Source of the DNA: DASSKF01 sp035690725
GTDB taxonomy: Bacteria > Actinomycetota > Actinomycetes > Actinomycetales > Dermatophilaceae
Assembly (NCBI GenBank): GCA_035690725.1
Contig: DASSKF010000106.1
Location: 1-33,004 of the forward strand
Length of the DNA stretch: 33,004 nt
Direction of reading: 5' to 3'
Numbering within the stretch: position 1 is the first letter of the stretch; every line of letters begins with the position of its first letter. The position numbers and the translations under genes are program-made. Positions 22,444 to 29,583 of this stretch are shown piece by piece. Under the pieces are notes generated by a model. That model worked only from the letters and a program-made list of their open reading frames with translations. It was not told the DNA's origin and searched no databases.

Positions 22444-23225
22444 CCGAGGACCACCTCGACGCCGTGCTCGCGCAGGTCGGCCACCACCTGCTGGTCGGCG
22501 TCCGTGTCGGTGACGAGGACGTCGATGCTGGCGAGCGGGCAGATGCGGGCGAAGGAGGCGCGGCCCAGCTTGGACGCGTCGGCGACGACGACGACCCGCG
22601 CGGCGTGGTCGACCAGCAGCCGGTTGACCCGGGCCTCGCCCTCGTGCGCCGTCGTGGCGCCCTGCTGCACGTCGAGGCCGTCGACCCCGATGATCGCCCA
22701 GTCCAGGTGCAGCTCGTCGAGCGACTCCAGGGCCAGCGGGCCGATGAGCTCGAACGACTGCGGGCGGGCCACGCCACCGGTGACCACCGTCTTGATGCGC
22801 GGGCGCACCGTCATCTCGCCGGCGATGTTGACGGCGTTGGTGACGATGGTCAGGGCCGGGTCGCGTGCGGCGTCGCCCAGGTCGGAGCGCTCCGCAAGGG
22901 CGCGCGCCACCTCCGTGGTCGTGGTGCCGCCCGTCAGCCCCACCGTGGCCCCGAGCGGGACCAGTGCGCTGGCACGTGCCGCGATGCGCACCTTCTCCTC
23001 GGTCATCCGGGCCGACCGGTAGCGCATCGGCAGCTGGTAGGCGGTCCCGTTGGCGACCGCGCCGCCGTGGGCCCGGGTCAGCAGCTGCTGACCGGCGAGG
23101 TGGTCGAAGTCACGACGGATGGTCGCAGGGGAGACCCCCAGCTCGGCGGCGGCCTCCTCGACGCTGAGCCGTCCCCGGCGCCCGAGCAGCTCGAGCAGCC
23201 TGGTGAGTCGTTCGTACTTGGCCAT
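22440..23225 (-). CDS. DeoR-family transcriptional repressor of the amino-sugar island
   Basis: A 261-residue regulator. The N-terminal DeoR HTH spans residues 1-57 (MAKYERLTRLLELLGRRGRLSVEEAAAELGVSPATIRRDFDHLAGQQLLTRAHGGAV). The C-terminal part is the DeoR sugar-phosphate sensor, an isomerase-like fold with GLTGGTTTTEVARAL (phosphate loop), LTIVTNAVNIA, GGVARPQSFELIGPLA, IIGVDGLDVQQG and VVVADASKLGRASFARI. DeoR proteins are typically induced by a phosphorylated intermediate; AgaR and GatR are relatives. It leads the operon and is divergent from the SIS gene, the natural place for its operator. ATG 23225 has GGAG about 8 nt upstream. Confidence 0.93.
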   Translation of the reverse strand: MAKYERLTRLLELLGRRGRLSVEEAAAELGVSPATIRRDFDHLAGQQLLTRAHGGAVANGTAYQLPMRYRSARMTEEKVRIAARASALVPLGATVGLTGGTTTTEVARALAERSDLGDAARDPALTIVTNAVNIAGEMTVRPRIKTVVTGGVARPQSFELIGPLALESLDELHLDWAIIGVDGLDVQQGATTAHEGEARVNRLLVDHAARVVVVADASKLGRASFARICPLASIDVLVTDTDADQQVVADLREHGVEVVLG

Positions 23226-23257
23226 GGTGACTCCAGAGTAGCGACGAATCCTTCCAG

Positions 23258-23269
23258 TTCATGCTTGAA
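23258..23269. promoter_or_regulatory. candidate DeoR operator between deoR and the SIS gene
   Basis: TTCA (23258-23261) and TGAA (23266-23269) form a 4-4-4 palindrome in the only AT-richer part of the 122-bp divergent region; TTCCA at 23252 and TTGAA at 23265 give TTC-type repeats such as DeoR proteins use. A candidate only. Confidence 0.3.
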
Positions 23270-23347
23270 TGTGGCGGTAATCGCGCAAGAGCACGCAGCC
23301 CCTGCGCTGTCCGTGCTCGTTGGCCACACGAGGGAAGGGCGAGGCCC

Positions 23348-24229
23348 ATGGAGAGCTTGACCGCGCTCGAGATCGCCAGCCAGCCGGCCTGCTGGGAGCG
23401 GGCCGCCGCGGTCGCCGCCTCCTCGGCGGCGGCACTGCCGGCCGCAGGGGAGCGGGTGGCCGTCGTCGGCTGTGGCACGTCCTGGTTCATGGCCCAGGCC
23501 TACGCCGCCCTGCGGGAGGCCGCCGGGCAGGGCGAGACCGACGCCTTCGCCGCCTCCGAGATGCCGCTGGCCCGGCAGTATGACCGGCTCGTCGCGCTCT
23601 CCCGGTCGGGCACCACGACCGAGGTGCTCGGGCTGCTCGGGGAGGTCCGCGGCCGGATCCCGACCGTGGCGCTCACCGCCGCACCCGACACCGGGATCCG
23701 CGAGCTCGCCGACGGGCTCGTGGAACTGGCGTTCGCCGACGAGGAGTCGGTGGTGCAGACCCGCTTCGCCACCAGCGCGCTCGCGCTGCTGCGGGCGTCC
23801 CTCGGGGAGGACCTGGCCCCGGTGGCGGCGGACGCGCAGGCGGCCCTGGAGCAGCCGGTGGACGAGCTCGCCGCCCTGGACCAGATCACCTTCGTCGGCA
23901 CCGGCTGGACCGTCGGGCTGGCCGACGAGGCCGCGCTGAAGATGCGCGAGGCCGCGCAGCTGTGGACCGAGAGCTACCCGGCGATGGAGTACCGACACGG
24001 ACCGCTCGCCATCGGCGAACCGGGCCGCGGCGTCTGGGTCTTCGGTGCCGCCCCGCCGGGCCTCCCGGCCGACGTCGAGCGGACCGGCGCGCGCCTGGTG
24101 ACCAGCGGGCTCGACCCGATGGCCCACCTGGTGCTGGCGCAGCGGGTCGCCGTCGCGGCCGCCGAGCGGCGCGGCCTGGACCCCGACCGGCCGCGCAACC
24201 TGACCCGCTCGGTCATCCTCGGCGGCTGA
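23348..24229 (+). CDS. SIS-domain sugar-phosphate deaminase/isomerase (AgaS or NagB-II type)
   Basis: A 293-residue protein with two SIS domains, resembling the isomerase half of GlmS without the glutaminase part. VAVVGCGTSWFMAQAYAALRE (residues 37-58) and ALSRSGTTTEVLGLLGEV (84-101) bind the sugar phosphate; the second domain has ITFVGTGWTVGLADEAALKMREAAQLWTESYPAMEYRHGP with the expected Glu and His, and the end DPDRPRNLTRSVILGG matches the family tail, with Arg where GlmS has the ring-opening Lys. It should deaminate galactosamine-6-phosphate to tagatose-6-phosphate (AgaS) or glucosamine-6-phosphate to fructose-6-phosphate (NagB-II). First gene of the plus-strand operon; ATG 23348 follows GAGGGAAGGGCGAGG. 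Confidence 0.87.
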   Translation: MESLTALEIASQPACWERAAAVAASSAAALPAAGERVAVVGCGTSWFMAQAYAALREAAGQGETDAFAASEMPLARQYDRLVALSRSGTTTEVLGLLGEVRGRIPTVALTAAPDTGIRELADGLVELAFADEESVVQTRFATSALALLRASLGEDLAPVAADAQAALEQPVDELAALDQITFVGTGWTVGLADEAALKMREAAQLWTESYPAMEYRHGPLAIGEPGRGVWVFGAAPPGLPADVERTGARLVTSGLDPMAHLVLAQRVAVAAAERRGLDPDRPRNLTRSVILGG

Positions 24230-24244
24230 GGCACCCTGTCCGCC

Positions 24245-25204
24245 GTGCACGGGATCGGCGTCGACGTCGGAGGGACGTCGATCAAGGCGGTGCGCCTCGA
24301 CTCCACCGGCGAGGTGATCGCCACCTCGCGGGCCGCGACGCCGCGGGCCGACCCGACGGCCGAGCGCACCGTGGCCGTCGTGGCCGACCTCGTCGCCGGA
24401 CTGGGCTCGGCCGGTGCGACAGGCGGTGCCGTCGCGGACGCCGTCCGGGCGGTCGGCCTCGTGGTCCCGGGGATCGTCGACGAGTCGTCGGGCCGCTCGG
24501 TGTTCGCCGGCAACCTCGGCTGGCGCGACCTGCCCCTGCGCGACCTGCTCGCCGAGGCGTGCGACCTTCCCGTCGTCTTCGGGCACGACGTCCGTGCGGG
24601 AGGGCTGGCCGAGGCGCGGCTCGGTGCCGCCCGCGGCCGGCGCAGCGCACTGTTCGTGCCGGTGGGCACCGGCATCGCCGCTGCGCTCGTGCTCGACGGC
24701 CGGCCGCTCGCCGGTCGCGGTCACGCCGGCGAGCTGGGTCACGTCGTCGTCGACGAGGACGGCGAGCAGTGCGTCTGCGGCCGTCGGGGGTGCGTCGAGA
24801 CACTGGCGTCCGCGGCGGCGCTGGCGCGGCGCTACTCCGCACGAGCCGGTGAGCCGGTGACCGGTGCCGTCGAGGTCGTCGCCCGCATGGAGGCGGGGGA
24901 CCAGCTGGCCCGGGAGGTCTGGCACGAGGGAGTCGCCGCCCTCGCCCGCGGCCTGGACGCCGCGACCACCCTGCTCGACCCCGAGATCATCGTGCTCGGA
25001 GGAGGGCTCGCGCGTGCCGGGAGCCGGCTGGCCGACGACGTGCGCGCGGGGCTCGCCGACCGCCTGACCTTCCAGCCGGTGCCGGAGGTCACCACCGCCC
25101 AGCTCGGCGACGAGGCCGGCGGCCTCGGGGCCGCGCTGCTCGCCCTCGACCGCTGGGGGCCCGACGTGACCGGGTCGGCCGCTTACCCGGTGCCTGTCAC
25201 CTGA
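24245..25204 (+). CDS. ROK-family sugar kinase
   Basis: A 319-residue ATP-dependent hexose kinase. GIGVDVGGTSIKAVRLD (from residue 3) is the phosphate-1 motif; GLVVPGIVDESSG and FAGNLGWRDLPLRDLL follow; GHDVRAGGLAEARLG and VPVGTGIAAALVLDG form the phosphate-2 and adenosine region; GELGHVVV and the zinc motif CVCGRRGCVE (from residue 176) define ROK. It keeps no N-terminal HTH, so it is a kinase and not a ROK repressor. In the island it would phosphorylate the sugar taken up by the ABC transporter (GlcNAc or GalNAc; NagK/AgaK role). GTG 24245 lies 15 bp behind the SIS gene with little Shine-Dalgarno. Confidence 0.9.
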   Translation: MHGIGVDVGGTSIKAVRLDSTGEVIATSRAATPRADPTAERTVAVVADLVAGLGSAGATGGAVADAVRAVGLVVPGIVDESSGRSVFAGNLGWRDLPLRDLLAEACDLPVVFGHDVRAGGLAEARLGAARGRRSALFVPVGTGIAAALVLDGRPLAGRGHAGELGHVVVDEDGEQCVCGRRGCVETLASAAALARRYSARAGEPVTGAVEVVARMEAGDQLAREVWHEGVAALARGLDAATTLLDPEIIVLGGGLARAGSRLADDVRAGLADRLTFQPVPEVTTAQLGDEAGGLGAALLALDRWGPDVTGSAAYPVPVT

Positions 25205-25228
25205 CCGTCCGCCGCCCCGAGGAGTCGT

Positions 25229-26065
25229 ATGCCGCTCGCCGCCACCACCGACCTGCTCATCTCTGCGTCGACGGACGGGCGCGGGCTCGGCGCGTTCAAC
25301 GTCGTCCAGCTCGAGCACGCCGAGGCGCTCGTGGACGCTGCGGAGCGGTCCGGCGCACCGGTCGTGCTGCAGATCAGCCAGAACTGCGTGCGCTACCACG
25401 GTGCCCTGGAGCCCATCGGCGTCGCGACGCTGGCCCTCGCCCGACGGGCGACGGTGCCGGTGGCGGTGCACCTGGACCACGCGGAGTCCACCGAGCTGGT
25501 GGGCGAGGCGGTGGCCCTCGGGTTCAGCAGCGTCATGTTCGACGGGTCGAAGCTCCCCTTCGCGGACAACGTCCGGGAGACCGCCGAGGTCGTGCGGCGC
25601 TGCCACGACGCGGGTCTCGGCGTCGAGGCGGAGCTCGGTGAGGTCGGTGGCAAGGACGGCGTCCACGCCCCCGGAGCCCGCACCGACCCCGCGGAGGCCG
25701 CCGACTTCGTCCGGGCGACCGGCGTCGACGCGCTCGCGGTCGCCGTCGGTACCTCGCACGCGATGCTGACCCGCGACGCGGCCCTCGACCTCGACCTCAT
25801 CGCACGACTGCACGCCGCGGTGCCGGTGCCGCTGGTGCTGCACGGGTCCTCCGGCGTGCCCGACGAGGAGCTCACGCGTGCCGTGGCCGCCGGTATGACG
25901 AAGGTGAACATCGCCACCCACCTGAACGGCGTCTTCACCGCGGCGCTGCGCGAGTACCTGGCCGGGCACCCGTCGGTCGTCGACCCGCGCCGCTACGTCG
26001 CCGCGGGGCGGGAGGCGCTCGCCGAGGAGGCGGCCCGCCTGCTGGGCGTCCTGCGCGCCGGGTGA
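25229..26065 (+). CDS. class II (zinc) fructose/tagatose-bisphosphate aldolase
   Basis: Cleaves a ketose-1,6-bisphosphate to dihydroxyacetone phosphate and glyceraldehyde-3-phosphate. The 278-residue TIM barrel has GAFNVVQLEHAEALVDAAE, the HLDHAES motif (catalytic Asp83, zinc His84), GFSSVMFDGSKLPFADNV, VEAELGEVGGKDGV with the metal Glu, the second zinc His in VGTSHAML, and HGSSGVPDEEL and KVNIATHLN for phosphate binding. At this length it matches GatY/KbaY/FbaA-type small class IIA/B enzymes; specificity (fructose or tagatose) cannot be read from motifs. GAGGAG precedes ATG 25229. It ends the plus-strand operon and converges on the permease gene 7 bp away without a hairpin. Confidence 0.9.
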   Translation: MPLAATTDLLISASTDGRGLGAFNVVQLEHAEALVDAAERSGAPVVLQISQNCVRYHGALEPIGVATLALARRATVPVAVHLDHAESTELVGEAVALGFSSVMFDGSKLPFADNVRETAEVVRRCHDAGLGVEAELGEVGGKDGVHAPGARTDPAEAADFVRATGVDALAVAVGTSHAMLTRDAALDLDLIARLHAAVPVPLVLHGSSGVPDEELTRAVAAGMTKVNIATHLNGVFTAALREYLAGHPSVVDPRRYVAAGREALAEEAARLLGVLRAG

Positions 26066-26072
26066 GTCCGCG

Positions 26073-26978
26073 CTACTTCATCGTGCCCTGGGACACCGAT
26101 CCCTGGAGCTGGCGCTGGAAGATCAGGTAGACGACGAGGACCGGTGCCACGGTGATGACGACACCGGCGAAGAGCGCGCCGAAGTTGACCGCGTAGCCCG
26201 CCTGGGAGGCGAACGCGACCATCCGCTGGGTCAGGACGTAGTTGCCCTCGTCCGTGTTCAACGCGACCGGGAGGAGGAACTGGTTCCACAGGCCGAGGAA
26301 GTTGAAGGTCGCCACGGACGCCATCCCGGGCTTGGCCATCGGCAGCATGACGCGGAAGAACTTCGTCCACTCGCCGGCACCGTCGAGGTCGGCGGCCTCC
26401 GAGATCTCGTCGGGCAGGGCGCGGAAGAAGGGATAGAGGAAGAAGACGGTGAACGGGAGCGCGAACGCCACATAGGTGGCGATCAGGCCGGGCAGCGTGT
26501 TCAGCAGGCCGAAGTTCTGCAGCACGAAGAACAGCGGCACGATCGCGAGGAAGATCGGGAAGGTGAGCCCGGCGAGCATCAGGTAGTAGATCGCGCGAGC
26601 ACCGAAGAAGTGGTAGCGGCTGAGCACGTAGGCGCACATGGCCCCGAGGATCATGACGATGACCAGCGCGCACCCGACGACGATGACCGTGTTGAGGAAG
26701 GACGAGCCGATCCCCGAGTCCGTCCACGCCTCGACGTAGTTGCCGAAGCCCCACGTCTTGGGCGGGCTGAACGGCGAGGCGAAGATCTCCTTGCTCGTCT
26801 TGAACGAGCTCATCAGGGTCCACAGCAGCGGCGCGATGATGATGACGCACCAGATCGCCAGCACGGTGTGCGAGGCGACCTCGAAGCCGCGGCCGGTCAC
26901 CTTCGGTGCGCTCGGACCGCCGGGGCGCTCGGTCCCCGACCGGCTCGGACCGGGGGCGTGCTGAGTGTCGATGGTCAT
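26073..26978 (-). CDS. carbohydrate ABC transporter permease, MalG type
   Basis: A 301-residue inner-membrane subunit of the CUT1 family. A Pro/Gly-rich cytosolic N-terminus of ~33 residues precedes six membrane segments: TVLAIWCVIIIAPLLWTLM; FLNTVIVVGCALVIVMILGAMCAYVLS; IYYLMLAGLTFPIFLAIVPLFFVL; LIATYVAFALPFTVFFLYPFF; a segment near VATFNFLGLWNQFLLPVAL; and FAGVVITVAPVLVVYLIFQ. The EAA loop that docks the ATPase is EAADLDGAG. The C-terminal GSVSQGTMK is common in MalG-like proteins (GLTAGAVKG). ATG 26978 overlaps the stop of the partner permease, so they are coupled. Last gene of the binding-protein operon. Confidence 0.93.
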   Translation of the reverse strand: MTIDTQHAPGPSRSGTERPGGPSAPKVTGRGFEVASHTVLAIWCVIIIAPLLWTLMSSFKTSKEIFASPFSPPKTWGFGNYVEAWTDSGIGSSFLNTVIVVGCALVIVMILGAMCAYVLSRYHFFGARAIYYLMLAGLTFPIFLAIVPLFFVLQNFGLLNTLPGLIATYVAFALPFTVFFLYPFFRALPDEISEAADLDGAGEWTKFFRVMLPMAKPGMASVATFNFLGLWNQFLLPVALNTDEGNYVLTQRMVAFASQAGYAVNFGALFAGVVITVAPVLVVYLIFQRQLQGSVSQGTMK

Positions 26979-27970
26979 GCCTTGATGTCACCCCGTCCGC
27001 CGGTGAGCCGGTTGATGGTGAACACCACCGCGGCGTAGACGAGGGTCACCACCGCCAGGACCACACCCATCGCGCTGGCCATGCCGAACTGGGTCTTCTG
27101 GAAGGCGGTGATGTAGAGGTCCTGGGACATCGTCAGGGTCGAGTTCTCCGGCCCGCCACCGGGCTCGAGCGCCTCCATGTAGACGAACGCGTCGAGCACG
27201 AGGATGCCGAGGTAGATGTAGGCGGTCTGCACGTTCTCCCGGATGAGCGGGATGGTCACCGAGAAGGCCGTGCGCAGCCGCCCGGCGCCGTCGATCCGGG
27301 CGGCGTCGAACAGCTCGGCGGGTACCTGCTTGATCGCCGCGACGAACAGCAGGGTGTAGAAGCCGACCAGGTTCCAGATGATGACGAACATGACCGCCCA
27401 GATGGCGATCCGGCGGTCCCCCAGCCAGTTGAGCCCGTCGACGCCGATCGCGCCCAGGATGCCGTTGAGCAGCCCGCTGGAGGGGTCGTAGACCTGGCTC
27501 CAGATGATGCCGATGACGATGGCCGGGATGGCGTAGGGGAAGAAGGAGATGACGCGGTAGATACCGGAGTGGCTCAGGCCGCGCACGGCACCGGTCGAGC
27601 GCCCCCCGACCGTGATCATGGTCGCGAGCGCCAGCGCCATGGTCAGGGCGACGGTGGGCACGACGACGGCCAGCAGCACGTTGTTGCGCAGTGCCTTCAG
27701 GAAGGTGTCGTCCTGGAACAGCGCGACGTAGTTGTCGAACCCGATGTACTGCAGGACGGGCGAGAAGCCGGACCAGTCGGTCAGGGAGTAGTAGAAGGCC
27801 TGGATGAACGGCCAGATCACGAAGACGAGGAAGACGGCCAGGGGAAGCCCGAGGAAGACCACGAAGAAGCTGACCCGGTCGAAGGTCAGCTTGCGCCCAC
27901 CCGGCTTGTGGCCCCGACGGGCCGGCGAGGGCGTCGTGTCCTCGCCGGCCGTGACGATCGGGCTGGTCAC
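26975..27970 (-). CDS. carbohydrate ABC transporter permease, MalF type
   Basis: A 331-residue CUT1 permease. After a ~28-residue charged tail come membrane segments VSFFVVFLGLPLAVFLVFVIWPFIQAFYYSL, NVLLAVVVPTVALTMALALATMI, VISFFPYAIPAIVIGIIWSQVY, IAIWAVMFVIIWNLVGFYTLLFVAAI, TAYIYLGILVLDAFVYM and MGVVLAVVTLVYAAVVFTI, with the EAA-like loop AARIDGAG before the fifth. The short DDTFLKALRNN region before the second segment is as in NgcF-like permeases. GTG 27970 overlaps the binding-protein stop (GTGA). No ATPase gene is present; actinobacterial CUT1 systems commonly share one (MsiK) encoded elsewhere. Confidence 0.93.
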   Translation of the reverse strand: MTSPIVTAGEDTTPSPARRGHKPGGRKLTFDRVSFFVVFLGLPLAVFLVFVIWPFIQAFYYSLTDWSGFSPVLQYIGFDNYVALFQDDTFLKALRNNVLLAVVVPTVALTMALALATMITVGGRSTGAVRGLSHSGIYRVISFFPYAIPAIVIGIIWSQVYDPSSGLLNGILGAIGVDGLNWLGDRRIAIWAVMFVIIWNLVGFYTLLFVAAIKQVPAELFDAARIDGAGRLRTAFSVTIPLIRENVQTAYIYLGILVLDAFVYMEALEPGGGPENSTLTMSQDLYITAFQKTQFGMASAMGVVLAVVTLVYAAVVFTINRLTGGRGDIKA

Positions 27971-29391
27971 GTGACCTTGTGCTTCTCGATCGAGTCGTCG
28001 TTCGCGACCTTGTCGGTGATCTGCTGCAGGCCGGAGGTGAGCTCCTTCACGCTGGAGTTGCCGCCCAGGAAGCTGTTCCACAGCACCAGCTGGTCGGTGC
28101 CCATCCCGTAGATGTCGGAGAACTGGAAGCCGAACACGTCCTTGCCCGCGGCGTCGAGCATGCTCATCTGTGACTGCAGGGCGGTCGACCCGTAGCCGTC
28201 GGGGGGCACGGTGCCCTGGACGATCGTCGACGCCAGGCGGGTCTTGGCGAAGTTGGACGCCGCGTCCTTGGAGAGCATCGTGCGCAGCAGCTCCTTGCCG
28301 CCCGCGGGGTTCTTGCCCTGGCTGGGCACGATGTACGCCTCGGCAGCCTCCCGGTGCAGCGCGGTGGCGGGCATCGCCGCGTCCGTGTCGAGGGTCATGG
28401 CCGGGGACCCCATCATCTTGAAGCCCTTCTTGGTCTGGTCCTTCATCTCGTTCTCGATCCAGGACCCGGACGGGTAGAGCAGCGCCTGCTGGGCGTTGCT
28501 CCACTGGGCCTGCGCTCGGGTGAACTGCGTGCCGGCGCCGCCGGGCTTCATGTACCCGGCCTTGATGACCGCTTCGAGAGCCTTGAAGACACCCTGGACC
28601 GCAGGGTGCGACCAGCACTTGGGCTTCAGGTTGCCCAGGGCGAGGCGGACCTCGTCACCGCCCTGCTTGATCGCGGAGGCGACGGTCAGCTTCTGGTAGT
28701 AGGTCGCGGCCTCCTTGCCCCAGAGGAAGAGGTACTTGTCCTCCTTCTTCGCCTGCTTGCCGAGGTCCATCGCCTCGTCCCAGGTCTTCGGGGGCTTCCA
28801 GCCGTGCTGGTCGAACAGGCTGCCGGAGTACCAGATGCCGTAGACCGTCATGGCGTAGTTGATCGCGGCCAGCTTGTCCCCGAACTTGCCGACGTCGAGG
28901 ACGCCCGGGTAGAGGGTGTCCTGGATCGTCGTGCCCTCGAGGTTCTTGGCCTCGATGATCTCCTGCAGGTCCTCGATCTGGCCGAGGATCGCGTTGTAGC
29001 CGATCTTGTTGGCGCCCGAGTCGTCAACGAGGTCCGGCGGGTTGCCGCTGACGAAGCGCGGCTGCAGCTCCTGGGCGATCTTCGTCGAGGGCGAGATCTT
29101 CGCGGTCACGTCCGGGAACGTCTTCTGCATGACCTTGGCGGCGTAGTTGACGTAGTCGATGCCGTAGCCGCCGTTGAAAATCACGGCGTCGATGGTGCCG
29201 GTCTTGGCCATGCCGAAGGGGTTCTTCGCCGACACGTTGCCCGCGGGGGTCCCGCCTCCCGTCGAGGTCGGGGCACTGCTGGAGCCGCCGGTGGCGCAGC
29301 TCGCGAGCGCTCCGCCGATCGGGGCGAGCGCCGCGACGGCCAGCGCGCCGCGCATGAACGTCCGGCGGTCGAATGACGTGTTGTCGTCCAT
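27967..29391 (-). CDS. sugar-binding lipoprotein of an ABC transporter (NgcE-like)
   Basis: A 474-residue extracytoplasmic solute-binding protein. The N-terminus has a twin-arginine motif (RRTFMRG, residues 9-15) and a lipobox LASC with Cys32, so it should be exported folded and lipid-anchored. A Ser/Thr/Gly linker follows, then a family 1 fold with TIDAVIFNGGYGIDYVNYAAKVMQKTFPD, PDLVDDSGANKIGYN, KLAAINYAMTVYGIWYS, HGWKPPKTWDEAMDL, AQQALLYPSGSWIENEM and SQGKNPAGGKELLRTMLS. Length, Tat signal and these blocks resemble NgcE, the N-acetylglucosamine/chitobiose-binding protein of Streptomyces. It is first in the operon; the 190-bp leader carries operator-like repeats. Ligand: an N-acetylhexosamine or its oligomer is likely. 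Confidence 0.9.
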   Translation of the reverse strand: MDDNTSFDRRTFMRGALAVAALAPIGGALASCATGGSSSAPTSTGGGTPAGNVSAKNPFGMAKTGTIDAVIFNGGYGIDYVNYAAKVMQKTFPDVTAKISPSTKIAQELQPRFVSGNPPDLVDDSGANKIGYNAILGQIEDLQEIIEAKNLEGTTIQDTLYPGVLDVGKFGDKLAAINYAMTVYGIWYSGSLFDQHGWKPPKTWDEAMDLGKQAKKEDKYLFLWGKEAATYYQKLTVASAIKQGGDEVRLALGNLKPKCWSHPAVQGVFKALEAVIKAGYMKPGGAGTQFTRAQAQWSNAQQALLYPSGSWIENEMKDQTKKGFKMMGSPAMTLDTDAAMPATALHREAAEAYIVPSQGKNPAGGKELLRTMLSKDAASNFAKTRLASTIVQGTVPPDGYGSTALQSQMSMLDAAGKDVFGFQFSDIYGMGTDQLVLWNSFLGGNSSVKELTSGLQQITDKVANDDSIEKHKVT

Positions 29392-29488
29392 CGGTTCCTG
29401 CTTTCCTGTGTGCGAGGGAGGCCCAGCCCCCTCCGCGGCGTGCCTGCTGTGGGCCATGCCGACCTGACGTCGGCCTTCCGCACGATAT

Positions 29489-29534
29489 TGCACGTTTGTG
29501 CATAGTTCTAGGGTTCTCGTGCACTGTTGCTCAA
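29489..29534 (-). promoter_or_regulatory. promoter and operator-like repeats of the ABC transporter operon
   Basis: On the minus strand TTGAGC (29529-29534) and TAGAAC (29505-29510) are spaced 18 bp like -35 and -10. TGCAC-N4-GTGCA (29489-29502) covers the predicted transcription start and GTGCAC (29519-29524) lies in the spacer, an arrangement suited to repression. The start codon is about 100 nt further on, after a 6-5-6 inverted repeat at 29458-29474. Confidence 0.45.
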
Positions 29535-29570
29535 TTTCTGTCGATGACCAGGGCTGCCGGTCACCGGGAC

Positions 29571-29576
29571 TAGCCT
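29571..29576 (+). promoter_or_regulatory. -10 box TAGCCT of the PrsW-family gene
   Basis: TAGCCT lies 7 nt before ATG 29584 with no Shine-Dalgarno between, again pointing to a leaderless mRNA. Confidence 0.45.
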
Positions 29577-29583
29577 GCACCCC

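Noticed and set aside
24245..25204. ROK-family transcriptional repressor
   Set aside because: There is no N-terminal helix-turn-helix; the protein begins directly with the kinase phosphate motif.
23078..25969. A 963-codon minus-strand open frame across the SIS, ROK and aldolase genes
   Set aside because: Antisense shadow caused by high GC; the opposite strand holds three complete enzymes with catalytic motifs.
26906..28111. A 401-codon plus-strand open frame opposite the permease genes
   Set aside because: His/Asp/Gly-rich composition typical of antisense frames; the permeases are certain.
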